A program made the position numbers and the translations under genes. A DNA stretch of 64,000 nucleotides, taken from assembly GCA_010094045.1 (NCBI GenBank), contig ML986578.1, forward strand, positions 372,001 through 436,000, written 5' to 3'. Below the pieces are notes generated by a model. The model ran no database searches. It was not told the DNA's origin and worked only from the letters and a program-made list of their open reading frames with translations. Below, in pieces: positions 33,942 to 45,769 of the stretch (position 1 is its first letter; every line of letters begins with the position of its first letter). The stretch comes from Lojkania enalia. Taxonomy: Eukaryota; Ascomycota; Dothideomycetes; Pleosporales.

Positions 33942-34812
33942 ATGGAAGGCGCAGAAGTGGTCAAGAAGCGCGGACGGCCAAAGAAAGTACCTGTTGAGGA
34001 AGTTGTGGAAGAAGCAAAGATCAAAGGAACTAGGAAGGCTAGCACAAAAGCTACTACGAAAGTCAGCGCAAAGACAACTGCTAAAGCAACAGTCGCGTCG
34101 AAACCTACAAAGAGCTTAAAGGCAAAGGAAGACACCAAGAAAGTAGAAGTCAAGGCCGCACTAGCAAAGACTGCAAAGCCGGCCTCCACAACACCCTCCA
34201 CAAGCAAGATACTTCGCGAAGTTGCTGTGAAAGGAACGCTGAAAATTAGTCCTCAATCAAAACCACCAGCGACACCAGAAAGCAAACCAGCGGCACCAAT
34301 ACAGTTCTCGCAGCCTTCCCCCACTACACTATCGACCGCCACACCTCCCTCCTTAACTTCCGTATCGCCATCGACCTCCCCAAAACCACGCATAACAACC
34401 GTCCCGCTCCCCGCCAACCCGATAAACCCCTCAGCACCCCCCGCTGCACGTCCGAAGCCTCCAACACGCATCCCCCACGCATCCCCCAAACCTCCCTCTG
34501 CCACAAAATCTCCACCTAGCCCACCGTTCGCAAAAACAGAAGCCTCACCCAACCCCCAACCTGCCCGGGAGCCTCCAAACCCGAATACGCCCTTACCGCA
34601 GAAATATAAGCCTGCGGCGCGGCGCGTAACAGCCATTATGGTTGGACTACCTATCCTTCTGGTTACGAGCTGGGAGCTATACACACGATGTAAGTGTTCT
34701 ATATGTTTTTGAAAACTCGGTGTAGATTGGAAATGGGCTAGACTAACTGGGCTGGCTTGTAGACATACGATTCCGACACGATATCCCCAATCCGAAATAC
34801 CACGGCATCTAA
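33942..34812 (+). CDS. AT-hook-like protein with a C-terminal membrane segment
   Basis: Unrecognised protein of 265 residues from exons 33942-34689 and 34763-34812 (798 nt; the intron has a GTAAGT donor). Residues 6-16 (VKKRGRPKKVP) match an AT-hook, a minor-groove DNA-binding motif. Residues 20-90 are Lys/Thr/Ala-rich and basic, like a linker histone tail. Residues 95-225 are Pro/Ser-rich and probably disordered. Near the C-terminus a single hydrophobic segment (about 229-246, VTAIMVGLPILLVTSWELY) is followed by a short basic tail ending KYHGI. The combination suggests an anchored protein with a DNA- or RNA-contacting tail, or alternatively a mitochondrial inner-membrane protein whose basic N-terminus acts in targeting. 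Codon pattern and splice structure support a real gene; the function is unknown. Confidence 0.68.
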
Positions 34813-35528
34813 ACGTCACTTTCCACAAATTTCACAACTGGTCTGACGAGAGCAAGAGATTGTGGTACATCTCTTCTCCCTATGTGCCTTTTGCGGATTG
34901 AAATAAAAAAAAAAAAAGAATTTTTTAAATAAAGAGTACCTGTAGCATTATGCATATAGCCACGACGTAATGGCCTATCAATAGCGATGAAATAATTGTT
35001 AAGTACCGTGTCTATATCTATCATGACGAAAACTTGTATATAAAAAAACACAAACGACGCCACCCAATTCCATCCAAATTTGCCTCACAGCAATTCAAAT
35101 GCACGCATACTTAACTCGACTAATCCTATATACAAAGCAAGCGACGGGCCGCTTTGATATCGAGATTCATTTTCCTCGTATATCACCAAGATATGATGCG
35201 ATTCTACCTCAAACCAAATCTCAAAGCATGGACGAGAAGCTAAAACAACAAAACACCAAGAATAATCAAAAAGATAGTATGAATATACAAAGGGACCATA
35301 GGTATTGCACGCGGGTATCTCACCAGTCCCACTTGTAGCCATCTATTTGCACCCGCGCGCCATCGAACTACAAGTCAAAAACTCCGCCTGTAATGCGTCG
35401 CGATCCGTTTTCCTGCTCTTGAGATGCAACTGTACACCAAGGTATAATCGTTAAAAAAAGTGGAAAGGCAAATAGAATCCTTTCAAATACCTGGACAAAA
35501 TATCTGACGAATCAATGTTGTCAACATT
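34813..35528. other. Intergenic region between convergent genes
   Basis: AT-rich region between the AT-hook gene (+) and the patatin lipase gene (-), both ending here. It contains poly-A-like runs near 34902-34930 and presumably both 3' untranslated regions. No gene is supported. Confidence 0.5.
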
Positions 35529-38406
35529 TCAATTCGGAGCACCCATGTTCTTCGCACTCTTCTTCCGTCGAAGTAACATCCCTCTAGTGCCAGATATGTC
35601 CAACAGGAGGTTGAGGCGCGCTCCTTGCCCGCTTGTCCGTCGATTACTCCGCCTGTCCCGCTCTATGTCGTTGTCCTTCTTATCCTGCCGACCGATTTTT
35701 CTTGGTAGTGTCTTGGTAGGTCCACTCTTCTCAACTTCCGCAGACGGCGGACTCTGTGAGGGTGAAAGGATTGGCGAGGGGATGTTTAGCCCCCTGGCCG
35801 AGGTATCAGGAAATGAGTCTGGCTGACAGGTAATGATATGTGGAACTGTTTCCGACTCCGGAAGGGAAATTGTATGATGTAAAGGAAATACAGGGTTTGC
35901 AGGCGAGTGGATCGATTTTGCAACTTCGCTTTGCGTGTCTGGGACAATGGGGAGGTTCTCGAGACATGTAGATCCCGGGGGATGAAAAAGACGCTTATAG
36001 CGAAGTTCAGGCGTGCTAGCACCTACACTCGGTGGGTCTTTTGAATCCGATATCTTGGTGAGATTCATAAGGGAACTGTGTCGGTATCGATGTATTGAGG
36101 TGGTTGCAGAGGGGGTTGCTGGCTGGGAACTAGATGGAAATAGTACCTGGCGCGTTGATGGCCATAAGGTGGGCAGCGTAGATGAGGGTGAGTTTGGGGG
36201 AGAGGAAAAGAAATCGGAGGTATCAGAGTCCAGCGATGAATCTTTGTCAGAAGTTGATCCTGAGGCATCCGGGTTCGTAGACGAAGAAAAAACGTCCAGA
36301 GTAGGAATACTATGTTGTTCCTCGAGTGCTTTCGAGTACTTCCATAGGGGATTGGCTGGAAGATAAGGCTTTTTCTGATGGACGAGTAGAGGGGATTCCT
36401 CGACACGGGTGCAAGTAGCTCCTCGTGAAAACGTAGACATCAAAGGCGTCGGGGGCGCTGTATCAGATTCGAAGCGGGTAGTTTTACGAGAAGTCTTGGC
36501 ACCCGAAGGATAGTCAAATCCTTGTGATAGTGGCCGGCTGAGGTTGTTCAATCGAAGATCGACCTGGCTAGGGCTGAACACGACCCGTGCGCGAAATTGG
36601 CGGATGGTTTCGTCTATTGCAAGTTCAATTGCAACATGATTTTTTATTCTGGAGAGTTTTGGCCATGTAGCACGCTCCCCAGTTAACATGCATTGCAGCA
36701 TGTACTCCGTTGTTGGATTGCTCAGTACTCTCGGAAAGTGAGCATAGGATATTGCAGGAAATATCGTTATGTCCCCGGAGTATCGCTGATTAATAACAGA
36801 TCGAACCTTCGTCAGATAGTTTGGAAGAACTCCAATATCCGAAAGAACCTGAAGTCGGTGTAATGCTTCACCTTTAGCCAGGTGTGCCAGATTATGGATC
36901 CAGGTTGGGCTGGCCGAAATTGCAGACGCCTCCTGAGCCTCTGCACTAATAACCTCTTCCTCTTTAGCCAAAAAAGGGACAACATGAGGGTTGACTTGAG
37001 ATACGACAAAATGGTTGACGTTAAACATCTCTGCAAGACGAGTCATTGGGAGATCGTTGTCGACCGAACCATCGATCCAGCCGGCGTTCGGTGTGGGATT
37101 CCAAGGGACCTCCCTGCCTGTCTTGGGGTCCTTGGCTAATAGAGAAGCTGTTGAGAAGACAAAGGGAACGGAGCAGGAAGCGCACCTAAACGGAGTTAGC
37201 ATTGGAACTCGGCACCTAATTACAACCAAAAGCGTCTAGAACAAGCGCCAGCCTGTAGGACTGGTCGTATAACACCAAAAAGAATGGCTAGACTTACACA
37301 GCTGACCAGATCATGACATTAGGAGCTGTAACGTAGTTCAGCAACCTAGGCAGTTCGTACAGACTGGCACTCGAGACTGTTATGTTTAAAATTCGCCGGG
37401 TTCGATTGTACGACTCTTGAAAAGTTATGTCTCCGAGGAGGTTCCTCATCACGTTCACTAAATGTGAAATGTCGAAGAGCGCTCCATATTTCAAGAATCG
37501 AGCCGCCTTTTTCATCAATCCATCTCCTTCCCCTTCTTTCTCAAAGACGGCTAAATCACCATAGCAAAATTCTTCAAGCACAGTGGGAATCTCAGTATCC
37601 GTCTTAGTACAAAGCACCGCGGATACGATACTGCCAGCCGAAGCCCCTGAGATGATTCGAGGCAGGAGGCGAGCTTTCCAAAGACTCTTCACGACGCCGA
37701 TGTGATTCATTCCAAAAGTACCGCCACCAGAGAGCAGTAGAGCACTTCGCCCGAAGGATTGACGCGCAGCTAATAGCTTCTCGATTATGATCCTTGGCTC
37801 AATGGAGCATTTCTCCTTCTGCTTGCCGGAAACGTCCAGCAAGGCCATCATCGTTTTTTGCGCTGAGTCAATGTACCTCTCAATCAAAGCCTTGGTGCCA
37901 ATATGGGAATGTTTGTACAAGCGCAAATCACCCATGCCTCCGAGCCCGCGCGTTAATGATGTTCGTATCAGAAAGAGCATTCTGTTCACATCACAGTTGA
38001 TGCGAGCATCATCCAGCTCTTTTAGGCGGGTAGCAACGAGGACGTAGTCGTACTCTGGCGATTCATCTTCAAATTTCCATTCATCATTGCCCTCGAGAGT
38101 ATCTAGTTCTGTTGCTGCTGTCTCCCATTCCTCATACTTCTCGGCATTTCTCATTCGTAGGTACAAAACCTGCTTTCGGTCGGCCTCGCAGTCTGATGTA
38201 GCTCCATTGTCCGACTCGTCTTTATTATTGCCTGCTACAGCGCCGAAAGCGCCCACAGGATCTCTGACTAGTTGTATAAGCGGCGAGAGCAGACTGGCGT
38301 GGCTTTGGCTGCCTCTCAGAATTCTGCGACCATTCTTGGCTACTATTCCACCCCCTACGTGTAATCTAGCACTACCTGGGAGGGCTGTATCACACAGAAA
38401 GGACAT
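35529..38406 (-). CDS. Patatin-like triacylglycerol lipase (Tgl4/Tgl5-like)
   Basis: Lipid-droplet lipase of the SDP1/Tgl group, 921 residues, from minus-strand exons 38406-37298 and 37185-35529 (2766 nt; 112-nt intron). A DUF3336-type helical region covers about 75-200. The patatin core follows: SGGGTFGMNHIGVV is the oxyanion loop, IISGASAGSIV holds the nucleophile Ser in GxSxG, and after the intron GWIDGSVDNDLP supplies the catalytic Asp. FNVNHFVVSQVNPHVVPF matches the family. The last ~400 residues are Ser/Pro-rich and disordered, ending in a basic segment. In yeast, relatives hydrolyse stored triacylglycerol and can act as acyltransferases; that role is inferred here. The start at 38406 gives a short unconserved leader. 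Confidence 0.9.
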
Positions 38407-39710
38407 CTGTAATGATTGTACGCCATGCGCGTGCGCTGCGCTGGCTCGGACGGGGCCGCGAGTGGCCGTGGGCGAGGATTCTCGAATTTGTGAAACGACA
38501 ATGGTGCGCTAGACAATGTCGCTGAATGGCGGGAAAGCCGGGTGTTGGATATTTCAGAGACACAAAGAATGGTACATAGGAAAAGCTATGTATTAAAGGG
38601 CCCGGAGACCCTCGGCAGTTGTCCTTGGTGGGGAGTCGGTGAGGGTAGCTGGTCACGCGTGGTAGTAGCGGATGCGCAAGCGTTTGGGAAAAGCTCTGAG
38701 CTTAGGGTGTATTTCGCTCTAGTGAAGGGACCGGGAAAAGATAGTGGTTGCACTCTTCATATACCTGCTAGCATGGACGTGAGCAGGAGAAGAGGCAAGG
38801 CCTCTAAACAGGCGTAGGAGTTCGAAATGGACTATGATACTGGGCGGTCGTCATAGGTCCCGTGTCGCACTCCTGACGCGACAAAGACAGGGAATGCTAT
38901 CGATAAGACAAACCTAGTTTGTAGCCATCCATCCATCCATCTGTCTCTACCCGACTCAGGCACCTGAATCTACACATTCTGATTACTTGTAATCTATCTA
39001 CGAAGTCCAGGATCCTACCTGGCTTCATTACTACCTGGATCGGTCCCAGAAGCGACACGCGGCGTACACATCGTTCCGTGGCCGCCTACCATTCGCCCTA
39101 GCGGCGCCGTTGCCGTGAGCGTCTATCATCCTCAGACCACATGGCCACACTAGCATGCAATGACTACCGAAAGAGGGCGAGACATGGCCGTTATCTGAGG
39201 GCAATGATGAAGCCGCTTTCACATGTCACAGAAGGGGGAGTCGAAGTCAGAGCACTGAATCATGCGCCACCTCTTGGCTATACCCGCACTTGAGCCCATT
39301 GCCCAACCTGAACGTCTGGCAAGTCCTCTGAAAGTATGGAAGAGAGCAGTAGCTCTTAGGTGTTCATTTTGATGTCTAGATCTAGAAGATTTCGTAGAGG
39401 TTGGTATCTAGAAGTACTAACGTACATGTGGTGATGGGCCGGATCTCAAGGCTTCCGTGGCGCTCTTCAACTTTTTCATAGCGCATCTGCTTCATTCCTT
39501 AGTTCATCAGTCGATTCTTTGCTGTGTGGTGCGGACCCGCAAGGACATTGGTACTGTGGTGTGACTTCTGCCTACCTAGTCTGCTGGAGATGGCTCGGAG
39601 ATTCTAAGGAAAGGCACGTGACACGAATATGTCGGGCCGTCATATCTCCGAAGGCCAGCTTTCGAGACACAATTGAGCAGAAGCTCCTCAACCTCCCCAA
39701 TTACGCAAAC
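38407..39710. other. Divergent intergenic region
   Basis: Upstream region of both the patatin lipase (-) and SWP1 (+). A tetranucleotide run of CATC/ATCC lies near 38927-38941. Short open frames overlap on both strands with no domain. No gene was recognised. Confidence 0.5.
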
Positions 39711-40685
39711 ATGAGACTCCTTCGCTCCCTAATATCTTCGTTGTTGGTGTCTGGCATATGCATAGTTTCGGCTGCATCTTCCTGGAGTTTTGAAGATGCC
39801 ACCTTGACCGTCCAGAGCAAAGGTGCAGGTGTTGGTGCTGGTTCGAAGGAGAAGTGAGCTCTAGTGACCGAGACCCAATGTGCTGAGCTCCTACTAACTT
39901 TTTATGCATAGACTGAGTCCAAGTGTTCCCTTACCGAAGCCTGTGTCATTAGGTGCCACCGATACCTTAAAGCTACTGCTCACGACAGTCGACGGAAAGA
40001 AAGCTAAACGGCCACATCAGGCCTTCCTAACCCTCACCGACCCTACTACTAGCCTAGAGGAGTCATTTGTCCTCAATGTCAAAGAGAGTGGGAAGGGAAA
40101 GCTAGATTTGGTTCGATAGCCCGATCAATTGCACATTACCTAAGCTAATCAAAGCAGACGCATAAGGATCTTCCTATTCAATTCCTCACTTCCTCCAAAC
40201 CAATCTCCGCATCCATTGTCATTGGCTCATTTGGCTCCTCGTCTCCTTATAAGAGCAAAGTTTTCGATCTCAACGTATCCCGGGATCCCAATGTCCCCAT
40301 CGTAATTCCCGAGAAGCCAGTCCGCTACGCCGCCGAAAAAGAAATCCACCATATCTTCCGCGCCGATCCCCGATCGCCTCCCAGGATAATCACTCTAGTA
40401 TTTGCAGCAGGTGTGGTCGCCGCGCTCCCAGTGCTACTCGGTGTGTGGGCAACTTTAGGTGCAAATGTAAACCATTTGAGCAAAGCTTTGAGTAGCGCTC
40501 CTGTGTCGCATGCTTTATTCTTCGGTTCGATACTTGCAATGGAAGGAATATTTTTCTTGTACTACACCAGCTGGAATTTATTTCAAGCATTACCGGCCGC
40601 AACCGTCGTCGGCTCGGTCGCATTTCTGAGTGGAAGCCGGGCTCTTTCTGAGGTCCAGGAACGTCGCTTGGCGGGTCTAAGATAG
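39711..40685 (+). CDS. SWP1: Oligosaccharyltransferase subunit Swp1 / ribophorin II
   Basis: Subunit of the ER oligosaccharyltransferase that transfers glycans to nascent proteins, 289 residues. Exons are 39711-39853, 39912-40110 and 40158-40685 (870 nt). A signal peptide covers 1-21 (SLISSLLVSGICIVSA). The luminal part has FEDATLTVQSK and the family motif KDLPIQFLTSSKPISA across the second intron. Three membrane segments at the C-terminus (from IITLVFAAGVVAALPVLL, through FFGSILAMEGIFFLYY, to AATVVGSVAFLSG) match ribophorin II/Swp1, and the length is typical of fungal members. The second intron (40111-40157) uses an unusual donor, GTTCGA, but the frame and the homologous junction (KLDL/THKDLP) leave little doubt. 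Confidence 0.92.
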
Positions 40686-41480
40686 TGGCAGAAATAATCG
40701 AGGATATTCTGGGTAAAGGGACTTAGGTAAAATGAGAGGAGTCAGTAGGGCGAAATTAAGCACGTGAGCATTCGGAGTGGAGCTGCTTGCTCTTAGGTCG
40801 GGTATGGATTCTGATAACACCCTAGTGATTAAAAAAAAAAAAAAAGAGAATTAATGGTGTTACGACTAGGCCTAACCAGAGTTTTGCGTTTTATATCTGA
40901 TGTGTGTATACTCTATACTACAATTCACAAACTTTGAAGCTACAGCACGGTCAATGTAATACGTTTGATCAATCCTTTATACCGATAAGTTCCCATATGC
41001 AGAGATGAAGAGTGTAGAAAGGAATCGTTTCCCGGTTGATTCGCGATGGTGTACCCTTCCCAGGGTACGTAGGCTACAATGAATTTGTTTCCCTCTGTTC
41101 CTCAATCGAGGTGTGCCTAGTGTAAAGATACCGAGCCAGGAAGCTATGCACCAATGATCCTCTGCTACGATCAACATGATCATCACTACAATCGTCTTTC
41201 CATGTACATTGGTTTATTTCACAAAATACCGCGTCGACATTCATCCATGGCGAGGCACGCATTCAACAATTATCTCCTCGGTAGGCTCCAGCTCCGGCCT
41301 CACGCAGCTAAGCATCGCGATGCGACCCCCAGCCGCAGATGTTCTTCACGCACCCTCCGAAAGCTGTACATCACGATTTCCTTTCAATCAATTTTGGGCT
41401 ATCGCAGACCACAGTTCACCTTCTGTCACGATCGATTTGGGATTTGCGCTTAGATACTAGGCTTCCACGACATATACTAA
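40686..41480. other. Intergenic region
   Basis: 3' flank of SWP1 with a 15-A run near 40830-40844. Overlapping open frames at 41154-41460 have no recognisable domain, though they could be remains of sequence upstream of the kinase pseudogene. Confidence 0.45.
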
Positions 41481-43274
41481 TCGGCAGATGTACTATGGCT
41501 CCGAGGTTCTCTAACAAGGCTGGAAAAGAAGGATTATCTAGGAAACGAAGACTTTCGTGAAACGCATGATAACAGGACGGAAGTGCCACGAAAGCTACTT
41601 CTAAATTCTACAAGCATGATTCCAACGGAACCTTTTCATGAAGATGATGAAGAACTTGTCCAGTGTCTTTGTAATTGACATCATGACGATGAAGAGATGG
41701 TGAGTTGTAGAAATTGTGATAAATGGCAACATCGTTTGTGTTACTATGGCATACGGGAGGAAGTCTCCAATTACCACCTCTGTTTAAAGTGTTCTATAAG
41801 GCAGATCACCGGCGGCCGGTACGCTTTTTCTTCGCTTCAGTCCTCGAAGACATTCAATACCCATGTAATACGCCAACTAGAAGTGAGCACGAACTTCCAA
41901 TCAATAAAAGAATACTGGTCGGGAAGGGGGAGCCATGTCGACTTTGCCCCTAATGAGTTAGTACCGCTCACAGAGGGGCACTTCTTAGGCCACGGCGTCA
42001 TGGGAGGGGTGTATGAGACGACTATCAAAGGACATACTTTCGCGTGGAAACGAAGATTTTGCAGATATCAAATCGGAGAAGCAGAACGGAAGGAAATGGA
42101 TATTCTTAAGAGGCTCGATCATCCGCATATTATTCAGCTCATCGGTACATACACACATAGTCAGTTTCTTGGTATGCTACTATATCCAGTTGCTATCTGC
42201 GATTTAGCTACCCTCTTTGACGACGCGGAAATGAGCCATCGAAATTCTGGTCCAGATAGCATGCAATTATCTAGCCTCTCGAATCTTGATTATTCATGGA
42301 ATCCTAATGGGCGCCTAGAAGAAAATTTCGATGGGATTATGTCCTTAGCACTTAACCGGATGGGCTGTATTGTCTCGGCCGTTGAATATCTTCATGCCAA
42401 ATGAATTCGTCATAAAGACCTTAAACCGTCTAACATCGTTCTCAGTCTAAATCAGGTATGGCTCACCGATTTTGGAACTGCAACCGACTTCTCGCTACTC
42501 TCGACGAGTGCGACCGAGAATGGCGAAAGAGGCACCCTAAACTATTTCGCGCCCGAGATAGCACAATTTAAACCAAGTGGTCGCGCGGCAGACACTTTTT
42601 CCTTGGGATGCATTATCCTAGAGATATGCTTCCTGGGTTCCTACCGTTCCTTAGAACCACTGAAAACCCTACGTCCTGCTCTAGATAGATCGTTCCAGGC
42701 AAATCTTGATCTATGCGAGGAATGGTTTGCTCTTCTCAACGCGTCAGGTTCGAGATATGGGTCGTAAATTTCGGTTGAAATGAGGCACATGCTCGCTGCG
42801 AATCCAAAGGATATACCTGAGGCTTCCGAGATTAGAAGAGGGCTAGCGGCTCTCGGACAAGTTGACACTAAACACGAAGTCTTCCTCGATTGCTGCAAAG
42901 AACCCGTCATAAGTAAAGCTAAACATAAGAAGGATACAGAATCTTTACAAAATAGCTTTGGTAAGATACTGACGCTTATGTCGTACAAGCACGCAGAGGA
43001 GGTACAGCACTTGGAAATGCAAATCAACAACCTGAGGAATGAGAACATGTGGTTGCTAAGAGAGAAAGCCATGTTGACGCAAGCGCCTTCTATGTCTAAG
43101 ACAACTGGCCGAGAGCGAGAAGAGCGAGTGCGCCAGTATCAAGGAAGGACGCACAATGTCGAGCCCATATCAAAGAATCAGGTAGAAGTGATCGAAGACG
43201 ATATTAGTGAAAAATATGTGTATGGTCGTCCGTTGCCGGGAGTTTGGCAATGGGGAGCCGGATATGATCATTAG
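41481..43274 (+). pseudogene. PHD-finger / protein-kinase pseudogene with three in-frame stops
   Basis: One reading frame runs from 41481 to 43274 apart from three stops: TGA 41676-41678, TGA 42402-42404 and TAA 42765-42767. The N-terminal part reads as a PHD-type zinc finger (QCLCN, DDEEMVSCRNCDKWQHRLCYY, LCLKC). A kinase domain follows: glycine loop LGHGVMGGVYE, lysine in FAWKRRF, IRHKDLKPSN catalytic loop, TDFGTA metal site, NYFAPEIA. A coiled coil (about 42985-43070) and a polar tail end the frame. All kinase residues persist, so decay is recent or the gene is read through. The second stop falls immediately before the catalytic loop. CGA-to-TGA and CAA-to-TAA changes would explain the stops. 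No upstream start with a full finger is evident. Confidence 0.75.
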
Positions 43275-43699
43275 CTTAGAGAAGCTAGACAATTTTATCT
43301 AAAATTGAAATCATGTAGAGGAGAGCTTTTTATAATATGCCGGAGAAGAGTGACCCGACGGCCGCAATCAACTGACAAATGCTCACGAGTCAATGATCCC
43401 GAAAGTAGCCAAATTGTCTCACCAGACAATCGAGCATTCAGAGGGTAGAAGAGCGAATAATTTGGGAACCGGTGTGATAAGCAGACAATTGAAGTAAACA
43501 GGACTACAGAAGGGGTAAGTAAGGGATGTTCTCTAGGGAAGGTTGCTTCCATGCTGTACGCTGAATCATGTGGGAATTGATAAATGGCCGGTGATATTTC
43601 AAGTATGAGATGCGTGTTAGGCAAATAGACCGCCCTGGTTGTTGTGGATTGTGAGATATGAACCTGACGACACTCCCGAATCGTGTGTAGTCCTTTTTT
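43275..43699. other. Intergenic region between converging transcripts
   Basis: Between the kinase pseudogene (+) and the aminotransferase gene (-). No gene, repeat or RNA feature was seen. Confidence 0.5.
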
Positions 43700-45116
43700 C
43701 TATTCGGCAAGCCTTACATTATCTAGTTCTTTCCTAAGGAACTGCGTCACCTTGCTTAGACCGTCCTTCACGATTTCTGTATGATTCACGAAGCCAATCC
43801 GCACATATCCCTTGAAATCCTCTCCAAAACATTCATTCCCTGGCACGAATAATACTCCTGTCTTCTCGACCAGTTTCTTGCAAAAGTCAGTCGAGTCCAC
43901 TGCTTTCCCCTCACGGTAGAATTTGACGAATGCTGTAGTACCAGCGAGTGGCTTTACCCATTCACACTCGTCTTCATTTTTGATGATAAATTTCTGCAGT
44001 AGCTCTAAATTGGTTTTCGCAAGCTGGATGTTCCGAGCCAGCAAACTATGGATAGTGTTTGGATGGAGAGCATAGGCAGCCACTCGCTCGTCTAGCTGAC
44101 TAACTGAGATGGTGGTATAATGTCTCGCCTCAGCAATCTTCTCAACGATCTCCGGATCTCGAGATGCTATCCAGCCCACACGTATACCTGCAAGTGCGTA
44201 CGCTTTTGACATTGAACCTGTGACTATGGCCTTCTTATATCCCATTGAGAGCAACGAGGGCGGAAAATCCGAGTCAAGAGGGTTGATAGAATGGAAAATT
44301 GGACGATACACTTCATCACAGAGGATAGCTATGTCGTTTTCGGCGGCGACATCGATAACTTGCTGGAGAAAAGGCTTGCCGAGGACCGCGCCAGTGGGGT
44401 TGTTTGGGTTGTTAATAATGATGAGTTTTGTGTTTGGCTGGACGAGAGATTTTAGGTCGGAGATTGAGGGAATCCATTTGCCTTCCGCAGAGGCTTTCCA
44501 GAGGGAGACAGAGGCGCCGAGCTGTTTGGGGATTTCGTAGAGGGATTGGTACGTAGGGAAGTGGCAGATCACATGATCCGAGTTCCCAACCAACGCGTAC
44601 GCGCACAAGTAGTTTGCTTGAATTGCTCCGGGGGTGCTTAGAATGTTTTCAGCTGGAAGAGGCGTCCCTTTTGCAGAATATAGTCGCGAGAGGCTATTTC
44701 TCAGCTCGTCCGAACCCCTAATTGCGCCGTAGGTAAGGGGCTCGGATGTCTGGAAGATTTCTCTACTGCTCTTGTCTTCAGAGAGCTCACGCAGTTGATC
44801 TATGGAGATTGAAGCACAGCATGTTTCTGCAATGTTGTGGGTGCAGTTGTTCTCGTGGGCGTCCATCCACTGTGGTAGGTTAGGCTTCTGTCTTAAAAGA
44901 GCGTTTTAGATGCGGGGTGGTTGAGAAGTACCACCATGGGCTACAGCAAACCTTGGAGTTGTGAAAAATAAGTTGCCACAGGTAAGATGATGTCAAGAAT
45001 ATTAGTTGAAATAGTAGATATATTTGCAATGCAAGAAAAAAGGTGATAAACAAAGACGTATGTAGATTAGTGAAAAGACCTACCGCTTCAACAGCGAACG
45101 TCTCGATTTGGACCAT
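43700..45116 (-). CDS. PLP-dependent aminotransferase, class I/II
   Basis: Fold-type I pyridoxal-phosphate enzyme, 400 residues, from minus-strand exons 45116-45084 (11 codons) and 44869-43700. The first exon, MVQIETFAVEA, joins to WMDAHENNCTHNIAETC across a 214-nt intron, giving an N-terminus like that of fungal proteins often named capreomycidine synthase-like. INNPNNPTGAVLG and ILCDEVYRP bind the cofactor ring and phosphate; GSMSKAYALAGIRVGW holds the Schiff-base Lys; GYVRIGFVN supplies the substrate carboxylate Arg. All required residues are present and the length is normal. The amino-acid substrate is not deducible; the NIAETCCASIS segment marks the clade. It is divergent from the ABC transporter gene, 653 bp away. 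The long T-rich intron is unusual for this window. Confidence 0.9.
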
Positions 45117-45769
45117 GGTGTGCAAGTAGTGCTGGCTATCAGCAGGTAGTCTGACGAACTGCCCTTTTTGTTTTAGAGAATATGGCAATAGAAGACCGAA
45201 ATACTTTGAAGGGGGAAAAATGGCGGCCTCGTTAATCCGTACGGCGGTCGGTAGTTGCACCGCTAATTAGAGTTGGCCTAGCGCCTGAGCCACAGCGCCA
45301 CATCTGCTTCCTTGCTGGCACTGGTGCAGTCATGCATGGCCGCATTCTGCTGTAGGACACGTGCAGTGCCATATATGCGCCCGCCGACTTGGTTTTGAGA
45401 TCACGCGATGAAAAACGATGATGTTTGAATGGATACTCGTGCCTGCCACTTGCGGCATAGAGCCTCGGGCGTTCGGCCTGCGCCCCAGGCTCAACCGATG
45501 ACTGCTTGGCGGCGGCGCACCTCATTCATCCTCCACCAGCCCCCCCGCAAATGCAATGCTCGTCCGATAGCAATCGCATTTGGCCACCTTCATTCAACCA
45601 CCTCTTTCCACCACCCCTTCACGAGTCTAGACTTCTTCCGCGGCTTCTTCCGCAGCTTCTTCTCCCCTGCCCCGACGCCTACGCCTCTCGCGCGTTTCCG
45701 AGGCAACAGCGCCCGCTGTGGAGCTTTGCCTGAGCTTCGCCGGAGCTTCGTTGCCTATCATCCTGCGAT
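45117..45769. promoter_or_regulatory. Divergent promoter region of aminotransferase and ABC transporter
   Basis: A 653-bp gap between start codons pointing apart. The half nearest the ABC gene (45590-45700) is CT-rich with repeated CTTCTTCCGC-like units, as in strong fungal promoters and leaders. Open frames here are shadows. Confidence 0.5.

Noticed and set aside
34253..34828. 191-codon Gly/Val-rich open frame on the minus strand
   Set aside because: Antisense shadow of the Pro/Ser-rich part of the AT-hook gene; glycine-rich reverse frames are expected opposite proline-rich coding sequence.
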